Shown here one piece after another: positions 16,586 through 25,390 of a DNA stretch of 64,000 nt (the stretch's first letter is position 1; each line of letters starts with the position of its first letter). The position numbers were made by a program, and so were the translations under genes. This DNA is from Akkermansiaceae bacterium UBA956 (GTDB lineage: Bacteria; Verrucomicrobiota; Verrucomicrobiia; Verrucomicrobiales; Akkermansiaceae). The stretch covers positions 62,001 to 126,000 of the forward strand of contig DBCO01000020.1 in the NCBI GenBank assembly GCA_002293145.1, read 5' to 3'. Under the pieces are notes generated by a model. The model did not search any database and was not told where the DNA came from. It saw nothing but the letters and a program-made list of their open reading frames with translations.

Positions 16586-16592
16586 CCGTTGA

Positions 16593-18188
16593 TTAGAATG
16601 CTATCGTCAGCACACGCAGGATACCAGGTGTGGCGCGCAGAGTTTCGAGCAGGCTGGTGGGAGGCTCGGAATCGACCTCGATGACGGTGACGGCACGGGA
16701 TTGATCCTTGGTGCGGGACAGTGCCATGTTCGCGATGTTAACCGAAGCGGCACCGAGCAGGGTGCCAACAGTGCCGACCATGCCGGGACGGTCGTCATTT
16801 TCGACGAAAAGGAATCGGCCCGAGACGTTGGTCTCGACGTTGTGACCGGCGATGTGAACGATGCGTGGCTGAGAACCGAGGAAGGTTCCGGCGACGGCAA
16901 TTTCTTCGCTGCCTTTAATCAGGTCTACTTCGATGAGCTCGGTGTAGGGCGACTCGATGGCGACGGATGATTTTTGCACCATCAGACCAAAGGCCTTGGC
17001 GACGGCGGGGGAGTTGATCAAGTTGACTTGAGCCTCATTGCGGGCGGAAGAGAGGTAACCGGTGAGCACCGCGCGGGTGATCAATTCGGTATCGAGATCA
17101 GCTACGGGGCCTGCAAAAGATACGCGGATGGTATCGGCTTGTTGAGGGCCGATTTTGGCGGCGAGTTTGCCGAGCGCCGCGGCGAGGTCCATGTATTTGC
17201 CCACTTCAGCGATGGTTTTGGCATCGAGATTGGGCATATTGACAGCATTGCGGATTTCTCCGGTGACGAGGAAGTCGCGAACTTGGTGTGCGACCTCGAT
17301 GCCGACATTTTCCTGAGCTTCTGCTGTGGATGCACCAAGATGTGGGGTGAAAACCGTTTTTTTCGCGGAGAAAAGAGGAAAGTCTGCAGGAGGTGGCTCG
17401 ACTTCATAGACATCGAGCGCGATGCCTGCGAGATGGCCCGCATCGAGTGAGGCTTTGGCAGCAGCTTCATCGACGAGACCACCGCGAGCGCAGTTGATCA
17501 CGAGGGCTCCGGCATTCATTAGGGCGAGGCGTTTGGCATCGATGATGTGCTTGGTTTCATCGTTGAGCGGGATGTGTAGGGTGACGACATCAGCACCCGT
17601 AAGGGCCTGCTCGACGGTTTCTGCGAGCTCGACTTTGAGCGATTGCGCGCGAGCAGCGGTGAAAAATGGATCGTAGGCGACGACGTCCATTCCGAAGGCC
17701 TGAGCGCGTTTGGCAAACTCGGTGCCGATGCGGCCCATTCCCAAAATGGCGAGGCGCTTGCCATGGATTTCACAACCCTCAAATGATTTGCGATCCCACT
17801 TACCAGCGATTATTGATGCATGTGCTTGTGGGATGTTTCTTGCGAGAGAGAGCATTAATGTGAAGGCATGCTCAGCAGTGGAAATCGTGTTGCCGCTCGG
17901 GGTGTTCATTACGACTACGCCGTGATCGGTGGCTGCAGCGCGATCGATGTTATCCACGCCGACGCCCGCACGGCCGATGGCTTTGAGATTTTTCGCTGCT
18001 GCAAATACCTCAGGGGTAACTTTGGTTTGAGAACGTACGACAAGACCATGATAGTCGCCGATGATTTTGAGTAACTCCTCGGGTGCGAGGCCGGTGTTGA
18101 CATCAACGCTGATGTCGGGAGCAGAAGCGAGAGCCTCGACTCCTTTTTCGGAGATGGGGTCTGATACGAGAACGCGGTATTTTGCCAT
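16593..18188 (-). CDS. serA: D-3-phosphoglycerate dehydrogenase (long form)
   Basis: First enzyme of serine synthesis, oxidising 3-phosphoglycerate with NAD+. The 531-residue length marks the long form, which carries an extra allosteric substrate-binding domain (about 315-450) and a C-terminal ACT domain (about 455-531; FLFVENDDRPGMVGTVGTLL). The NAD site GMGRIG is at 150-155. Catalytic Arg lies in CARGGLVDE and the His in FTPHLGAST. Serine feedback through the ACT domain is expected from the family but not shown by sequence. Convergent with the folP-like gene, 7 bases apart, and followed on the same strand, upstream, by an AI-2E-type permease gene. Confidence 0.96.
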   Translation of the reverse strand: MAKYRVLVSDPISEKGVEALASAPDISVDVNTGLAPEELLKIIGDYHGLVVRSQTKVTPEVFAAAKNLKAIGRAGVGVDNIDRAAATDHGVVVMNTPSGNTISTAEHAFTLMLSLARNIPQAHASIIAGKWDRKSFEGCEIHGKRLAILGMGRIGTEFAKRAQAFGMDVVAYDPFFTAARAQSLKVELAETVEQALTGADVVTLHIPLNDETKHIIDAKRLALMNAGALVINCARGGLVDEAAAKASLDAGHLAGIALDVYEVEPPPADFPLFSAKKTVFTPHLGASTAEAQENVGIEVAHQVRDFLVTGEIRNAVNMPNLDAKTIAEVGKYMDLAAALGKLAAKIGPQQADTIRVSFAGPVADLDTELITRAVLTGYLSSARNEAQVNLINSPAVAKAFGLMVQKSSVAIESPYTELIEVDLIKGSEEIAVAGTFLGSQPRIVHIAGHNVETNVSGRFLFVENDDRPGMVGTVGTLLGAASVNIANMALSRTKDQSRAVTVIEVDSEPPTSLLETLRATPGILRVLTIAF

Positions 18189-18270
18189 GGCGCGCGCAGG
18201 CTAGTGCTGCTCGCCCTATCTGTCCAGTGGCAAACGTGGCATATTGAGGAAAAAACTGTGCGGCAAATCT

Positions 18271-19665
18271 TTACGCTAGTAATTGCTCAGAAGGAGGATC
18301 GGAATCGGGCTCATCGAGCGAGGCATTTCCTCCACCATCCTTGATTTTTTTCTCCCAAATGAAGCGGCGGAAAAGAACCTTGATGGCGGCAGTGAGCGGA
18401 ACAGCCAATAAGGCGCCGACAAATCCACCGAGGATAACCGTCCAGAAAATCATCGAAAAAATCACAGTCATCGGATGCAGTCCCACCGAGTCGCCGACGA
18501 TTTTTGGCGCGGTGACCAGCGAGTTAATCTGCTGCACTACGACGAAAATGATCACGACACCAATGGTGTATGGCATGGCTTCGAGCCCAAAAGGAGTAGC
18601 ATTGTTGCCATGGAACCATGCGATGAGGCAAGCGGGGATGAGGCAGAGGATATTGCCAATGTAGGGAATGACGCCCAGCATCGCCATGAAAACACCGATC
18701 AAGAAGCCGTAGGGGAGGCCGTAAAAGGTCAGCGCGATGCCGACTAAAATGCCATCGATGAAAGCGACGAGGACTTGACCGCGAAAGAAAGAAATCAAGT
18801 AGCCGTTGATTTCCTTGAGAGTATCGACGAGTTCATTTTTAAAATGCGAGGCCTTGAGCGGGACGTATTCGTGCCAGTTTTGTTCGATGCTGGTGGAGTC
18901 CTTGAGGAAGAAAAAGAGATAGATGGGGACCATAACCAAACCTAAGAGAAATCCTAGTGTGCCGAGAAGCTTGCTTGTGCCTGTGGTCGTCCATTGCCAG
19001 ATGTGACTCTTATAGTTGAAAAGGATGCGACCGATACGCGTGTCCCAGAAGAAGTCGAGAGTTTCTGGAGTTTTCACCTTGGGTGTCGGACTGATCATTG
19101 TGCCTTGATCATCGACCTCAGTCAGTGCCCAGCCGAGAAGATTTCCATAGTTTTCCTGCTGCAACTTATGAATGTAGGATGGCAAATTCTTGCCACCAGC
19201 TTTTGGAACTAGATTGGGAACTAGATTTGGATCTTGAGCCTGATCTGGTTTGCCGACATCAGTTTTCACAGCGGTAATTGGAGTCTTTGCTTTGATTTGC
19301 TCCGCAATTACTGCACGGGCTTGATTGACACCAGGTAGGATGGCGAGAACAAGCAATAACATGGTTACCAACATGCCGATGAAGACCATGACCACGGCCT
19401 TGAGTCGGGATAAATTCCAGCGTTGTAAGCGGCGCACGACGGGATCTAGCAGGTAGGCGATGATGCCCGCGACAATGACCGGAATCAGCACAGGTTGCAG
19501 GAACCCGAAGAGTTTGCCGACAAGCCAAACCAGGCCAACCATGAGCAATCCTAGTATGAGGATTGAAACACCCGTGGCTGCATTCCACAGGGTGCGGACT
19601 TGAAATGATGTAGGGAAAGTGCGCATACGCAGACCCAGTGTAACAGATTCAAGCTTTCTGACCAT
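18271..19665 (-). CDS. AI-2E family transporter (PerM/YdiK-like permease)
   Basis: A 464-residue inner-membrane protein of the AI-2 exporter superfamily. Typical features are the N-terminal hairpin ending PVIVAGIIAYLLDPVVRRL, a soluble extracytoplasmic region, and a C-terminal membrane block ending with LHPMTVIFSMIFWTVILGGF and GALLAVPLTAAIKVLFRRF. The extracytoplasmic segment (about residues 120-215) is longer than usual and Lys/Pro rich. The name reflects E. coli TqsA; most members have other or unknown substrates, including Na+/H+ exchange. ATG at 19665 or 19626 (MRTFPTSF) could be the start. Lies upstream of serA on the same strand. Confidence 0.88.
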   Translation of the reverse strand: MVRKLESVTLGLRMRTFPTSFQVRTLWNAATGVSILILGLLMVGLVWLVGKLFGFLQPVLIPVIVAGIIAYLLDPVVRRLQRWNLSRLKAVVMVFIGMLVTMLLLVLAILPGVNQARAVIAEQIKAKTPITAVKTDVGKPDQAQDPNLVPNLVPKAGGKNLPSYIHKLQQENYGNLLGWALTEVDDQGTMISPTPKVKTPETLDFFWDTRIGRILFNYKSHIWQWTTTGTSKLLGTLGFLLGLVMVPIYLFFFLKDSTSIEQNWHEYVPLKASHFKNELVDTLKEINGYLISFFRGQVLVAFIDGILVGIALTFYGLPYGFLIGVFMAMLGVIPYIGNILCLIPACLIAWFHGNNATPFGLEAMPYTIGVVIIFVVVQQINSLVTAPKIVGDSVGLHPMTVIFSMIFWTVILGGFVGALLAVPLTAAIKVLFRRFIWEKKIKDGGGNASLDEPDSDPPSEQLLA

Positions 19666-19763
19666 GAGAAAAATCGCCTACGTTTCTACTCGGTATGTTT
19701 TTTTTCATTGCGAATCAGCTTTTTTGAAACAATGATCCACTACATCAACTTACTGAATATATT

Positions 19764-20180
19764 ATGTTAAAAGAATTCAAAGAATTTGCCTTGAAGGGCA
19801 ACCTGATCGATATGTCTGTGGCTTTTGTCATGGGCGCCGCATTCACGAAGTTTTCGGGGTCATTCATTGAGGACTTGATCATGCCTTTTATCGCTAAAGT
19901 GAGCAGCGGCGTTGATTTTTCGAATTCTTATATTCCGCTATCAGATAAGGTTCAAACTGGTCTCGCGATCGCTGACGCGAAAAAACTTGGACCAGTAGTT
20001 GCGTGGGGTAACTTCATCACCATTGGCATCAATTTCTTGATTGTCGCTTTCGTGATGTTCCTTGTTGTCAAAGCGATCAACAAGCTGAAAAAAGCTGAAG
20101 CTGCTGCACCTACTCCAATTCCCCCGCCAACAGTTCAGGAAGTCTTACTCACCGAGATTCGCGATTTGCTAAAAAAATAA
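19764..20180 (+). CDS. mscL: Large-conductance mechanosensitive channel
   Basis: A 138-residue homopentameric channel that opens under membrane tension to release solutes on hypo-osmotic shock. The protein has the family N-terminus (MLKEFKEFALKGNLIDMSVAFVMGAAF split over TM1), the TM2 segment FITIGINFLIVAFVMFLVVKAIN, and a C-terminal bundle helix (EVLLTEIRDLLKK) after a proline-rich linker (APTPIPPP). Length is normal for MscL. A terminator follows. The leader has no obvious Shine-Dalgarno. Confidence 0.97.
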   Translation: MLKEFKEFALKGNLIDMSVAFVMGAAFTKFSGSFIEDLIMPFIAKVSSGVDFSNSYIPLSDKVQTGLAIADAKKLGPVVAWGNFITIGINFLIVAFVMFLVVKAINKLKKAEAAAPTPIPPPTVQEVLLTEIRDLLKK

Positions 20181-20206
20181 GCATCCCATTTTTTTGAACT
20201 ATGGTG

Positions 20207-20237
20207 CCGCCCTGATCTCTCGGGTGGTCGTTTTTTT
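20207..20237 (+). terminator. Probable terminator after mscL
   Basis: A 6-bp stem (CCGCCC with GGGTGG, one G-U pair) encloses a 9-base loop and is followed by TCG and seven T. It lies 27 bases past the mscL stop and upstream of truA. Confidence 0.6.
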
Positions 20238-20275
20238 GTTGGCGAATTTTTATGGCTGATGCATGATTTTTCTCG

Positions 20276-21064
20276 ATGAGAATCAAATTGACCCTAGCCT
20301 ACGATGGCAGAGCCTTTGCGGGATCGCAATCGCAGGCGCACGGGAATACGGTGCAGGATGTGTTAGAAAAAGCGCTGGAGGATACGGCGAAAATGCCGAT
20401 CCGCTTGCACATTGCAGGTCGTACGGATGCAGGAGTTCACGCCGAGGCGCAAATGGCGCACTTTGATGCTCCAGAGCATTTGAATATGAACCCTTACAAT
20501 TGGCTGCCTGCACTGAATGCAAAAATCCCAGCTGCTTTGCGGGTGATGGCCTGCGAGGAGGCTACCCCTAGCTTTCATGCACGCTTCGATGCACGAGGAA
20601 AAACCTATCGGTATAAAATTTGCACGCTGCCCGTTTTGCCGCCCTTGCAAGCGGGCCTTGCTTGGCATATCCCGAAGTTGTTTGATCTCGATGTCTTGCG
20701 CACCGCGCTCTCGTGCTATTTGGGAAGACATGATTATCGCTGTTTTGCCGCGGTGCGTGGCAATGAAACAGAGCAGATGGATTTTCATCGCACCATCACC
20801 GAGGCATCGGTGAAAACGCTCGATGATGGGTATTTGCTGACGTTTTCCGGCGAGGGATTCCTGTATCGCATGGTTCGGTTGATGACTGGGGCGGCGATGG
20901 CCGTGGCACAAGGGAAAATGTCGATGTGTCAACTCCAGCAGTTCATCGATCCCGGCGATGTGCCCTTTTCTGTAACCTGTCACCACTGCGCTCCAGCCGA
21001 TGGCCTGACGATGTGGAAAGTGCATTATGCGGAGGAAAATGCGCCGGAAATGTTAGGCTACTGA
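20276..21064 (+). CDS. truA: tRNA pseudouridine(38-40) synthase TruA
   Basis: Modifies U38-40 in the tRNA anticodon arm. The 262-residue protein has the family N-terminus (IKLTLAYDGRAFAGSQSQ) and the catalytic aspartate D51 in GRTDAGVHA, then FDARGKTYRYKI and the C-terminal GEGFLYRMVRLMTGAAM. The usual GWQ after the first strand is GSQ here, a minor variant. The ATG at 20276 gives the canonical start. The gene is followed after 49 bases by an AsmA-like gene on the same strand. Confidence 0.96.
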   Translation: MRIKLTLAYDGRAFAGSQSQAHGNTVQDVLEKALEDTAKMPIRLHIAGRTDAGVHAEAQMAHFDAPEHLNMNPYNWLPALNAKIPAALRVMACEEATPSFHARFDARGKTYRYKICTLPVLPPLQAGLAWHIPKLFDLDVLRTALSCYLGRHDYRCFAAVRGNETEQMDFHRTITEASVKTLDDGYLLTFSGEGFLYRMVRLMTGAAMAVAQGKMSMCQLQQFIDPGDVPFSVTCHHCAPADGLTMWKVHYAEENAPEMLGY

Positions 21065-21113
21065 GACTGCGATCTTTCTTGCCAGATGGCTACAGATGGT
21101 TATTCTTGTGTGC

Positions 21114-22787
21114 ATGAGTCGTCGTTCGAAGCGTAATCAATCATCCCGCAAATCCTCATCGAGGTCACCAAAGCTTGGCGCGTGGGTCTTCCGCCTAGCC
21201 TTAGCATTGTTGGTGTTGATCGCTTTAGGCTCGGTAGGTGGCTACATGTGGTTGCGCAAGTATTTATCGAGCGAGGAATTCCGCGATGTGATCGTGCTAA
21301 AAAGTCAGGAAACGTTGCGCGCAGAGACCGCGCTCAGCCCGCTGCGGTGGGATGGTTTTCATGTGACGACGGATTCTTTTGAGGCCGCGGGTGTGGCTTC
21401 GGCGAAAGAAATCAGTGTGGAGGGGATCAAGACAGGCATCGTACCATCAGCGGTGACGCGCGGTGTATGGAGTGTCGTGCCTAGCCGTGTAGCGAAAATC
21501 AAAGCCGTGTGGGATTTGACGGCTACGCCACCAACAGGCGTAGTAGGGGATGCTGTGCCAAGAGAGGATTCCGCCTCTGTATCTGCCGAAAAACCTTGGT
21601 TTGATCGTTGGATTCCGAAAAAAATTGAGACCGCTCGTTTGATCATCGATCACTCCGATGTGTTGTTCATCACCGCCGAGGGAGATGCTACTGTGAAAGG
21701 TACGCGCTGGGAGATCGAGCCGATGGAATCACTCTCTCAAGCTAAAATTCGCGGTAATGGTGGCGACATTCAGTTGCCATTTGCTTGGGCTCCGCCGATG
21801 CGTCTGGAGAAAATGCCCCTAGTCTACCAAAGCGGCAGTTTGTTTCTCAATGATTCGGATTTCCGTATCTACGAATCGGGCCGCCTCAGTCTCGGTGGAG
21901 AAGCGAATTTGGAGCAGAAAAGTTACGCGATCGCGGGCTCGATGCGTGATGTTTTATGCAGCGATGTCTTGCCGCCTGATTGGCGTCAGCGCCTCAGTGG
22001 AAAAGTCGAGGCATCCTTTTCAATGAAGTCGAGTGGCACTGGTCCAGTCGTCAATGGCGAGGTGCAAATCTTGCAAGGGACTCTGACCGCGCTGCCTGTT
22101 TTGGACAAATTGGCAGCCTACTCGCAATCACTTCGTTTCCGCACCTTGTCCTTGCATGAGGCTCGGACGGATTTTACCTGGTCGGGCGATATGGTCACGC
22201 TGAAGAACGTGCGCATAGGCTCTGAAGGACTTGCTCGCATGGAAGGGAATATTGCATTCTCACGATCCGCGCCGGGGCAGCCTTATCAGATGGATGGCGA
22301 CTTCCAAGTAGGCCTCGCGCCCGGCACCTTGGCACAAATCCCCGGAGCTGAGGAAGATGTATTCCAACCGGGGCCGCGCGGCTTGATGTGGGCGCCGATG
22401 CATTTGAGCGGCACGCTCGATGACCCGAAAGAGGATTTGAGCGCGCGTTTGATGGCTGCAGCAGGAGCTAGGATGTTCGACATCATCCCTGCCACGGGCG
22501 AAAAAGTCCTCAAATACACCCAGCAAGTCATGCAAAACGTCGATCCCGAGACCATCAACAAGGTCACGGATGCAGCAGGAAAAGTCGTGGACAAGGCTGC
22601 CGATCTCGGCACGGGTGTCGTCGGAAAAGTTGTCGACAAGGGCACCGAAACTGTAGAAAAAGCCGTGGATACTGCTGTAGATAAGGCCATCGATGGTGTA
22701 TTTGGCGTGTTCGGCGGCGGTGGTAGCCCCGAGCCAAAACCTCCCATCGATCCTAGCCAGAGTCCTACTCCGAAGGCTGGGAAATAA
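21114..22787 (+). CDS. AsmA-like membrane-anchored periplasmic protein
   Basis: A 557-residue protein with a basic N-terminus (SRRSKRNQSSRKSSSRS), one membrane span (about residues 25-47) and a large extracytoplasmic beta-rich region. Similarity to the AsmA C-terminal region is seen in VNGEVQILQGTLTALPVLDK and LHEARTDFTWSGDMVTLKNV, then GEGNIAFS-like blocks (MEGNIAFS). AsmA-like proteins are linked to lipid transport between membranes and outer-membrane assembly. The tail (about 480-535) is an Ala/Val/Lys/Asp-rich helix of repeating VVDKA-type units, followed by a Gly/Pro-rich end. ATG 21114 is preferred over 21096 since it starts at the basic leader. The exact family is uncertain. Confidence 0.7.
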   Translation: MSRRSKRNQSSRKSSSRSPKLGAWVFRLALALLVLIALGSVGGYMWLRKYLSSEEFRDVIVLKSQETLRAETALSPLRWDGFHVTTDSFEAAGVASAKEISVEGIKTGIVPSAVTRGVWSVVPSRVAKIKAVWDLTATPPTGVVGDAVPREDSASVSAEKPWFDRWIPKKIETARLIIDHSDVLFITAEGDATVKGTRWEIEPMESLSQAKIRGNGGDIQLPFAWAPPMRLEKMPLVYQSGSLFLNDSDFRIYESGRLSLGGEANLEQKSYAIAGSMRDVLCSDVLPPDWRQRLSGKVEASFSMKSSGTGPVVNGEVQILQGTLTALPVLDKLAAYSQSLRFRTLSLHEARTDFTWSGDMVTLKNVRIGSEGLARMEGNIAFSRSAPGQPYQMDGDFQVGLAPGTLAQIPGAEEDVFQPGPRGLMWAPMHLSGTLDDPKEDLSARLMAAAGARMFDIIPATGEKVLKYTQQVMQNVDPETINKVTDAAGKVVDKAADLGTGVVGKVVDKGTETVEKAVDTAVDKAIDGVFGVFGGGGSPEPKPPIDPSQSPTPKAGK

Positions 22788-22922
22788 TCGCCACCCGCCA
22801 TGGGGCGTCGCGAAATTTCCTCTGAAAAAAATCTGTCACATCGCGTCAAAGTGTGGTGAAGTCGCGCGCAGACACGTCCAACATGTGGGTCTGTCCTGTC
22901 ATTTTTTCCGAATCCCGATTGC

Positions 22923-25304
22923 ATGAAAAGCTACCGCCACATTCCCATCCGCGACCTATCAGGTGAAGAACTCAAGACCCTCAGCGACACGATGAAGTTG
23001 TCTCTCTCTCGCGAAGACATGGAGGTAGTGCAGGGCATTTATCGCGAATGGAATCGCGAGCCTACTGACGTAGAAATGGAAGTTATCGCCCAGACCTGGA
23101 GCGAGCACTGCAAGCACCGAATTTTCGCAGCCACCATCACTCACGAGTCCGCAACGGGCACCGAGATCATCAATTCGCTTTTCAAGACCTATATCAAGAA
23201 CCCCAGCGAGCGGATTATGGAAAAGAAGCCAGGCTTTGTGCTGAGTTGTTTCCACGACAACGCGGGTTTCATCCGTCTCGATGACAAAAAAGCAGTCTGC
23301 CTCAAGGTGGAAACCCACAACCACCCAAGCGCCATCGAGCCTTATGCCGGAGCGAATACAGGTATCGGCGGTGTAGTTCGCGACATTCTCGGTGCTGGGA
23401 AAGGCGCCAATCCTATCGCCAACGTCGATGTTTTTTGCTTTGGCGCGCCCGATACTGCACCGCAAAGCATCAAAGGTAAAGGAGTCATTCACCCGCTCGG
23501 CATCATGCGTGGCGTCGTTCGTGGCGTGCGCGATTACGGCAACCGCATGGGCATCCCCACCGTTTGTGGTGCGATCCAGTTCGATCCCACCTACATCTAC
23601 AATCCACTCGTCTACGCTGGCACCGCTGGCGTGATTGGTCAGGAATATATCGATAAAGCCATGCGCCCGGGCCTGAAAATCATCGTCGTCGGTGGTCGCA
23701 CCGGCCGCGATGGACTCAAAGGGGCCACCTTTTCCTCTGCATCGCTCACCGGTGATAGCCATGCCGAGGACCAAAGCGCCGTGCAAATCGGCAATCCCAT
23801 CGAGGAGAAAAAAGCTGCCGATTTCATCCTCGCTGCGCGAGATCGCAATCTCATCGTTTTCATTACCGACTGCGGAGCCGGTGGTTTCAGCTCCGCCGCA
23901 GGCGAAATGCTCAGCGAGACTGGTGGCGAACTGTTCCTCGACAATGCTCCCCTAAAAGAACCTGGCCTGATTTCATGGCAAATCTTCATCTCGGAGAGCC
24001 AAGAGCGCATGGTTTTGGCCGTTGAGGAGTCCTCACTGCCCGAGCTTCAAGCTCTCGCCGATAGATTCCAGACCGAGCTCACGATTCTCGGTCACTCCGA
24101 TGACACCGGCATTCTGAAAATCTGGCACCATGGTGAAATCGTTTGTGAGCTGGACAATTCCAAGCTGCACGATGCTCCCACACGCCAGCTGCAATCCCGT
24201 TTCCATGGCGCTCCTGGCGCCACGGGTGTTATCGGAGAATATGTTGATCTCTCAGCTGCATTGAGCGCAGTTTTGGCCGACTTCGCTGTTTGCTCACGCG
24301 AGCCGATCATCCGCGAATACGATCATAAAGTTCAAGGAAATACCTTGCTCGAACCCCTCGCAGGAGCCCAAGGCGATGCACCGCAAGACGGTTCTGTCAT
24401 CGCCATCGATGGCTCCACCAAGGCCATGGCCATAGGCCTCTCCTTACTGCCCGAGTGGGGTAAGTCTGACCCCTGCGCCATGGGTCGTGCTAGCATGGAT
24501 GAAACCATGCGCTCGCTGGTCCTCGTCGGAGCCAATCCCGACAAGATCGGACTGCTCGATAACTTCTGTATGGGCAATCCCAATGATCCCGATGAACTCG
24601 GTCGCCTTGTCGAGTGCGTCAAAGGCATTTCCGCCGCCGCCGAGGAATTTGAAGCGCCCTTCATCTCCGGCAAAGATTCCTTCTACAACTACTTCGAGAC
24701 CGAGGACGGCCCGATCAACATCCCTGTCACCTTCCTCTGCAGCGGCATCGGCATCGTTGAGGACCAAGCCCACGTCACCGGTTCCTCGCTGCGTCGCAAT
24801 GACTCAGTGCTCTGCTTGCTGGGTGCTACCAAAGATGAAATGGGCGGTTCCGTATTTGCCCGACTCCACGGCATTAGTGGTGCCCAAGTACCGCAAACCG
24901 ATTGTGCGAAAAACCTCGCCACCTATCGGAAATTCCACGCCGCCCGTTGCGCTGGCCTGATCCTCTCCGCACACGATGTATCAGAAGGTGGACTCATCAC
25001 CTCACTAGCCGAAATGGGCTTCTCTGGCAAAGGTGGGCTCGAAGTTGACCTGTTAGCCGTGTCAAGCGAAACGCCCGCCGTTTCTCTCTTCTCGGAGTCA
25101 ACAGGCCGCATCCTCATCGAGGTCGCTGCCGGCAATGTTGCGGCCTTACAATCTGCTCTTGAAGGCGAATCCTTAGCGGTCATTGGAAAAGCGAGCGCCG
25201 CTCATGCCGACCTCGTCATCCAGCAGCGCGGCAGCGAAATCCTTCGCCAATCAATTCAAGATCTCAAGACGATCTGGCAACACCGCCTTGCGGAATTTTA
25301 TTGA
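22923..25304 (+). CDS. purL: Phosphoribosylformylglycinamidine synthase subunit PurL
   Basis: ATP-dependent synthetase subunit that makes FGAM in purine synthesis. At 793 residues it is of the small PurL type that works with separate PurS and PurQ, although a little longer than the usual 720-750. Conserved blocks: TWSEHCKHRIF, KVETHNHPSAIEPYAGANTG, GCGAGGFSSA-like DCGAGGFSSAAGEM, and DVSEGGLITSLAEMGF. No purS or purQ lies in the window, so the glutaminase must be encoded elsewhere. A 135-base leader contains an imperfect hairpin (22868-22892) but no recognisable riboswitch. Confidence 0.95.
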   Translation: MKSYRHIPIRDLSGEELKTLSDTMKLSLSREDMEVVQGIYREWNREPTDVEMEVIAQTWSEHCKHRIFAATITHESATGTEIINSLFKTYIKNPSERIMEKKPGFVLSCFHDNAGFIRLDDKKAVCLKVETHNHPSAIEPYAGANTGIGGVVRDILGAGKGANPIANVDVFCFGAPDTAPQSIKGKGVIHPLGIMRGVVRGVRDYGNRMGIPTVCGAIQFDPTYIYNPLVYAGTAGVIGQEYIDKAMRPGLKIIVVGGRTGRDGLKGATFSSASLTGDSHAEDQSAVQIGNPIEEKKAADFILAARDRNLIVFITDCGAGGFSSAAGEMLSETGGELFLDNAPLKEPGLISWQIFISESQERMVLAVEESSLPELQALADRFQTELTILGHSDDTGILKIWHHGEIVCELDNSKLHDAPTRQLQSRFHGAPGATGVIGEYVDLSAALSAVLADFAVCSREPIIREYDHKVQGNTLLEPLAGAQGDAPQDGSVIAIDGSTKAMAIGLSLLPEWGKSDPCAMGRASMDETMRSLVLVGANPDKIGLLDNFCMGNPNDPDELGRLVECVKGISAAAEEFEAPFISGKDSFYNYFETEDGPINIPVTFLCSGIGIVEDQAHVTGSSLRRNDSVLCLLGATKDEMGGSVFARLHGISGAQVPQTDCAKNLATYRKFHAARCAGLILSAHDVSEGGLITSLAEMGFSGKGGLEVDLLAVSSETPAVSLFSESTGRILIEVAAGNVAALQSALEGESLAVIGKASAAHADLVIQQRGSEILRQSIQDLKTIWQHRLAEFY

Positions 25305-25390
25305 GCAATCATCAAAACAGAACCTCGGATTTTTTGATCATCTGTGTCGAGCGTACTTGACCATTTGAAGTTCTACGTTTTCACTCCCGC

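Noticed and set aside
20363..21025. A 220-codon minus-strand open frame inside truA
   Set aside because: Antisense to a clear TruA with the catalytic GRTDAG motif; no protein features of its own.
22788..22922. Possible riboswitch or leader hairpin in front of purL
   Set aside because: An imperfect hairpin (AGACACGT... with ...ATGTGGGTCT) and a T-run nine bases later are present, but I could not match the conserved core of any purine, PRPP or ppGpp riboswitch.
22959..23786. A 275-codon minus-strand open frame inside purL
   Set aside because: Antisense shadow of a strongly conserved gene, with no recognisable motifs and no ribosome site.
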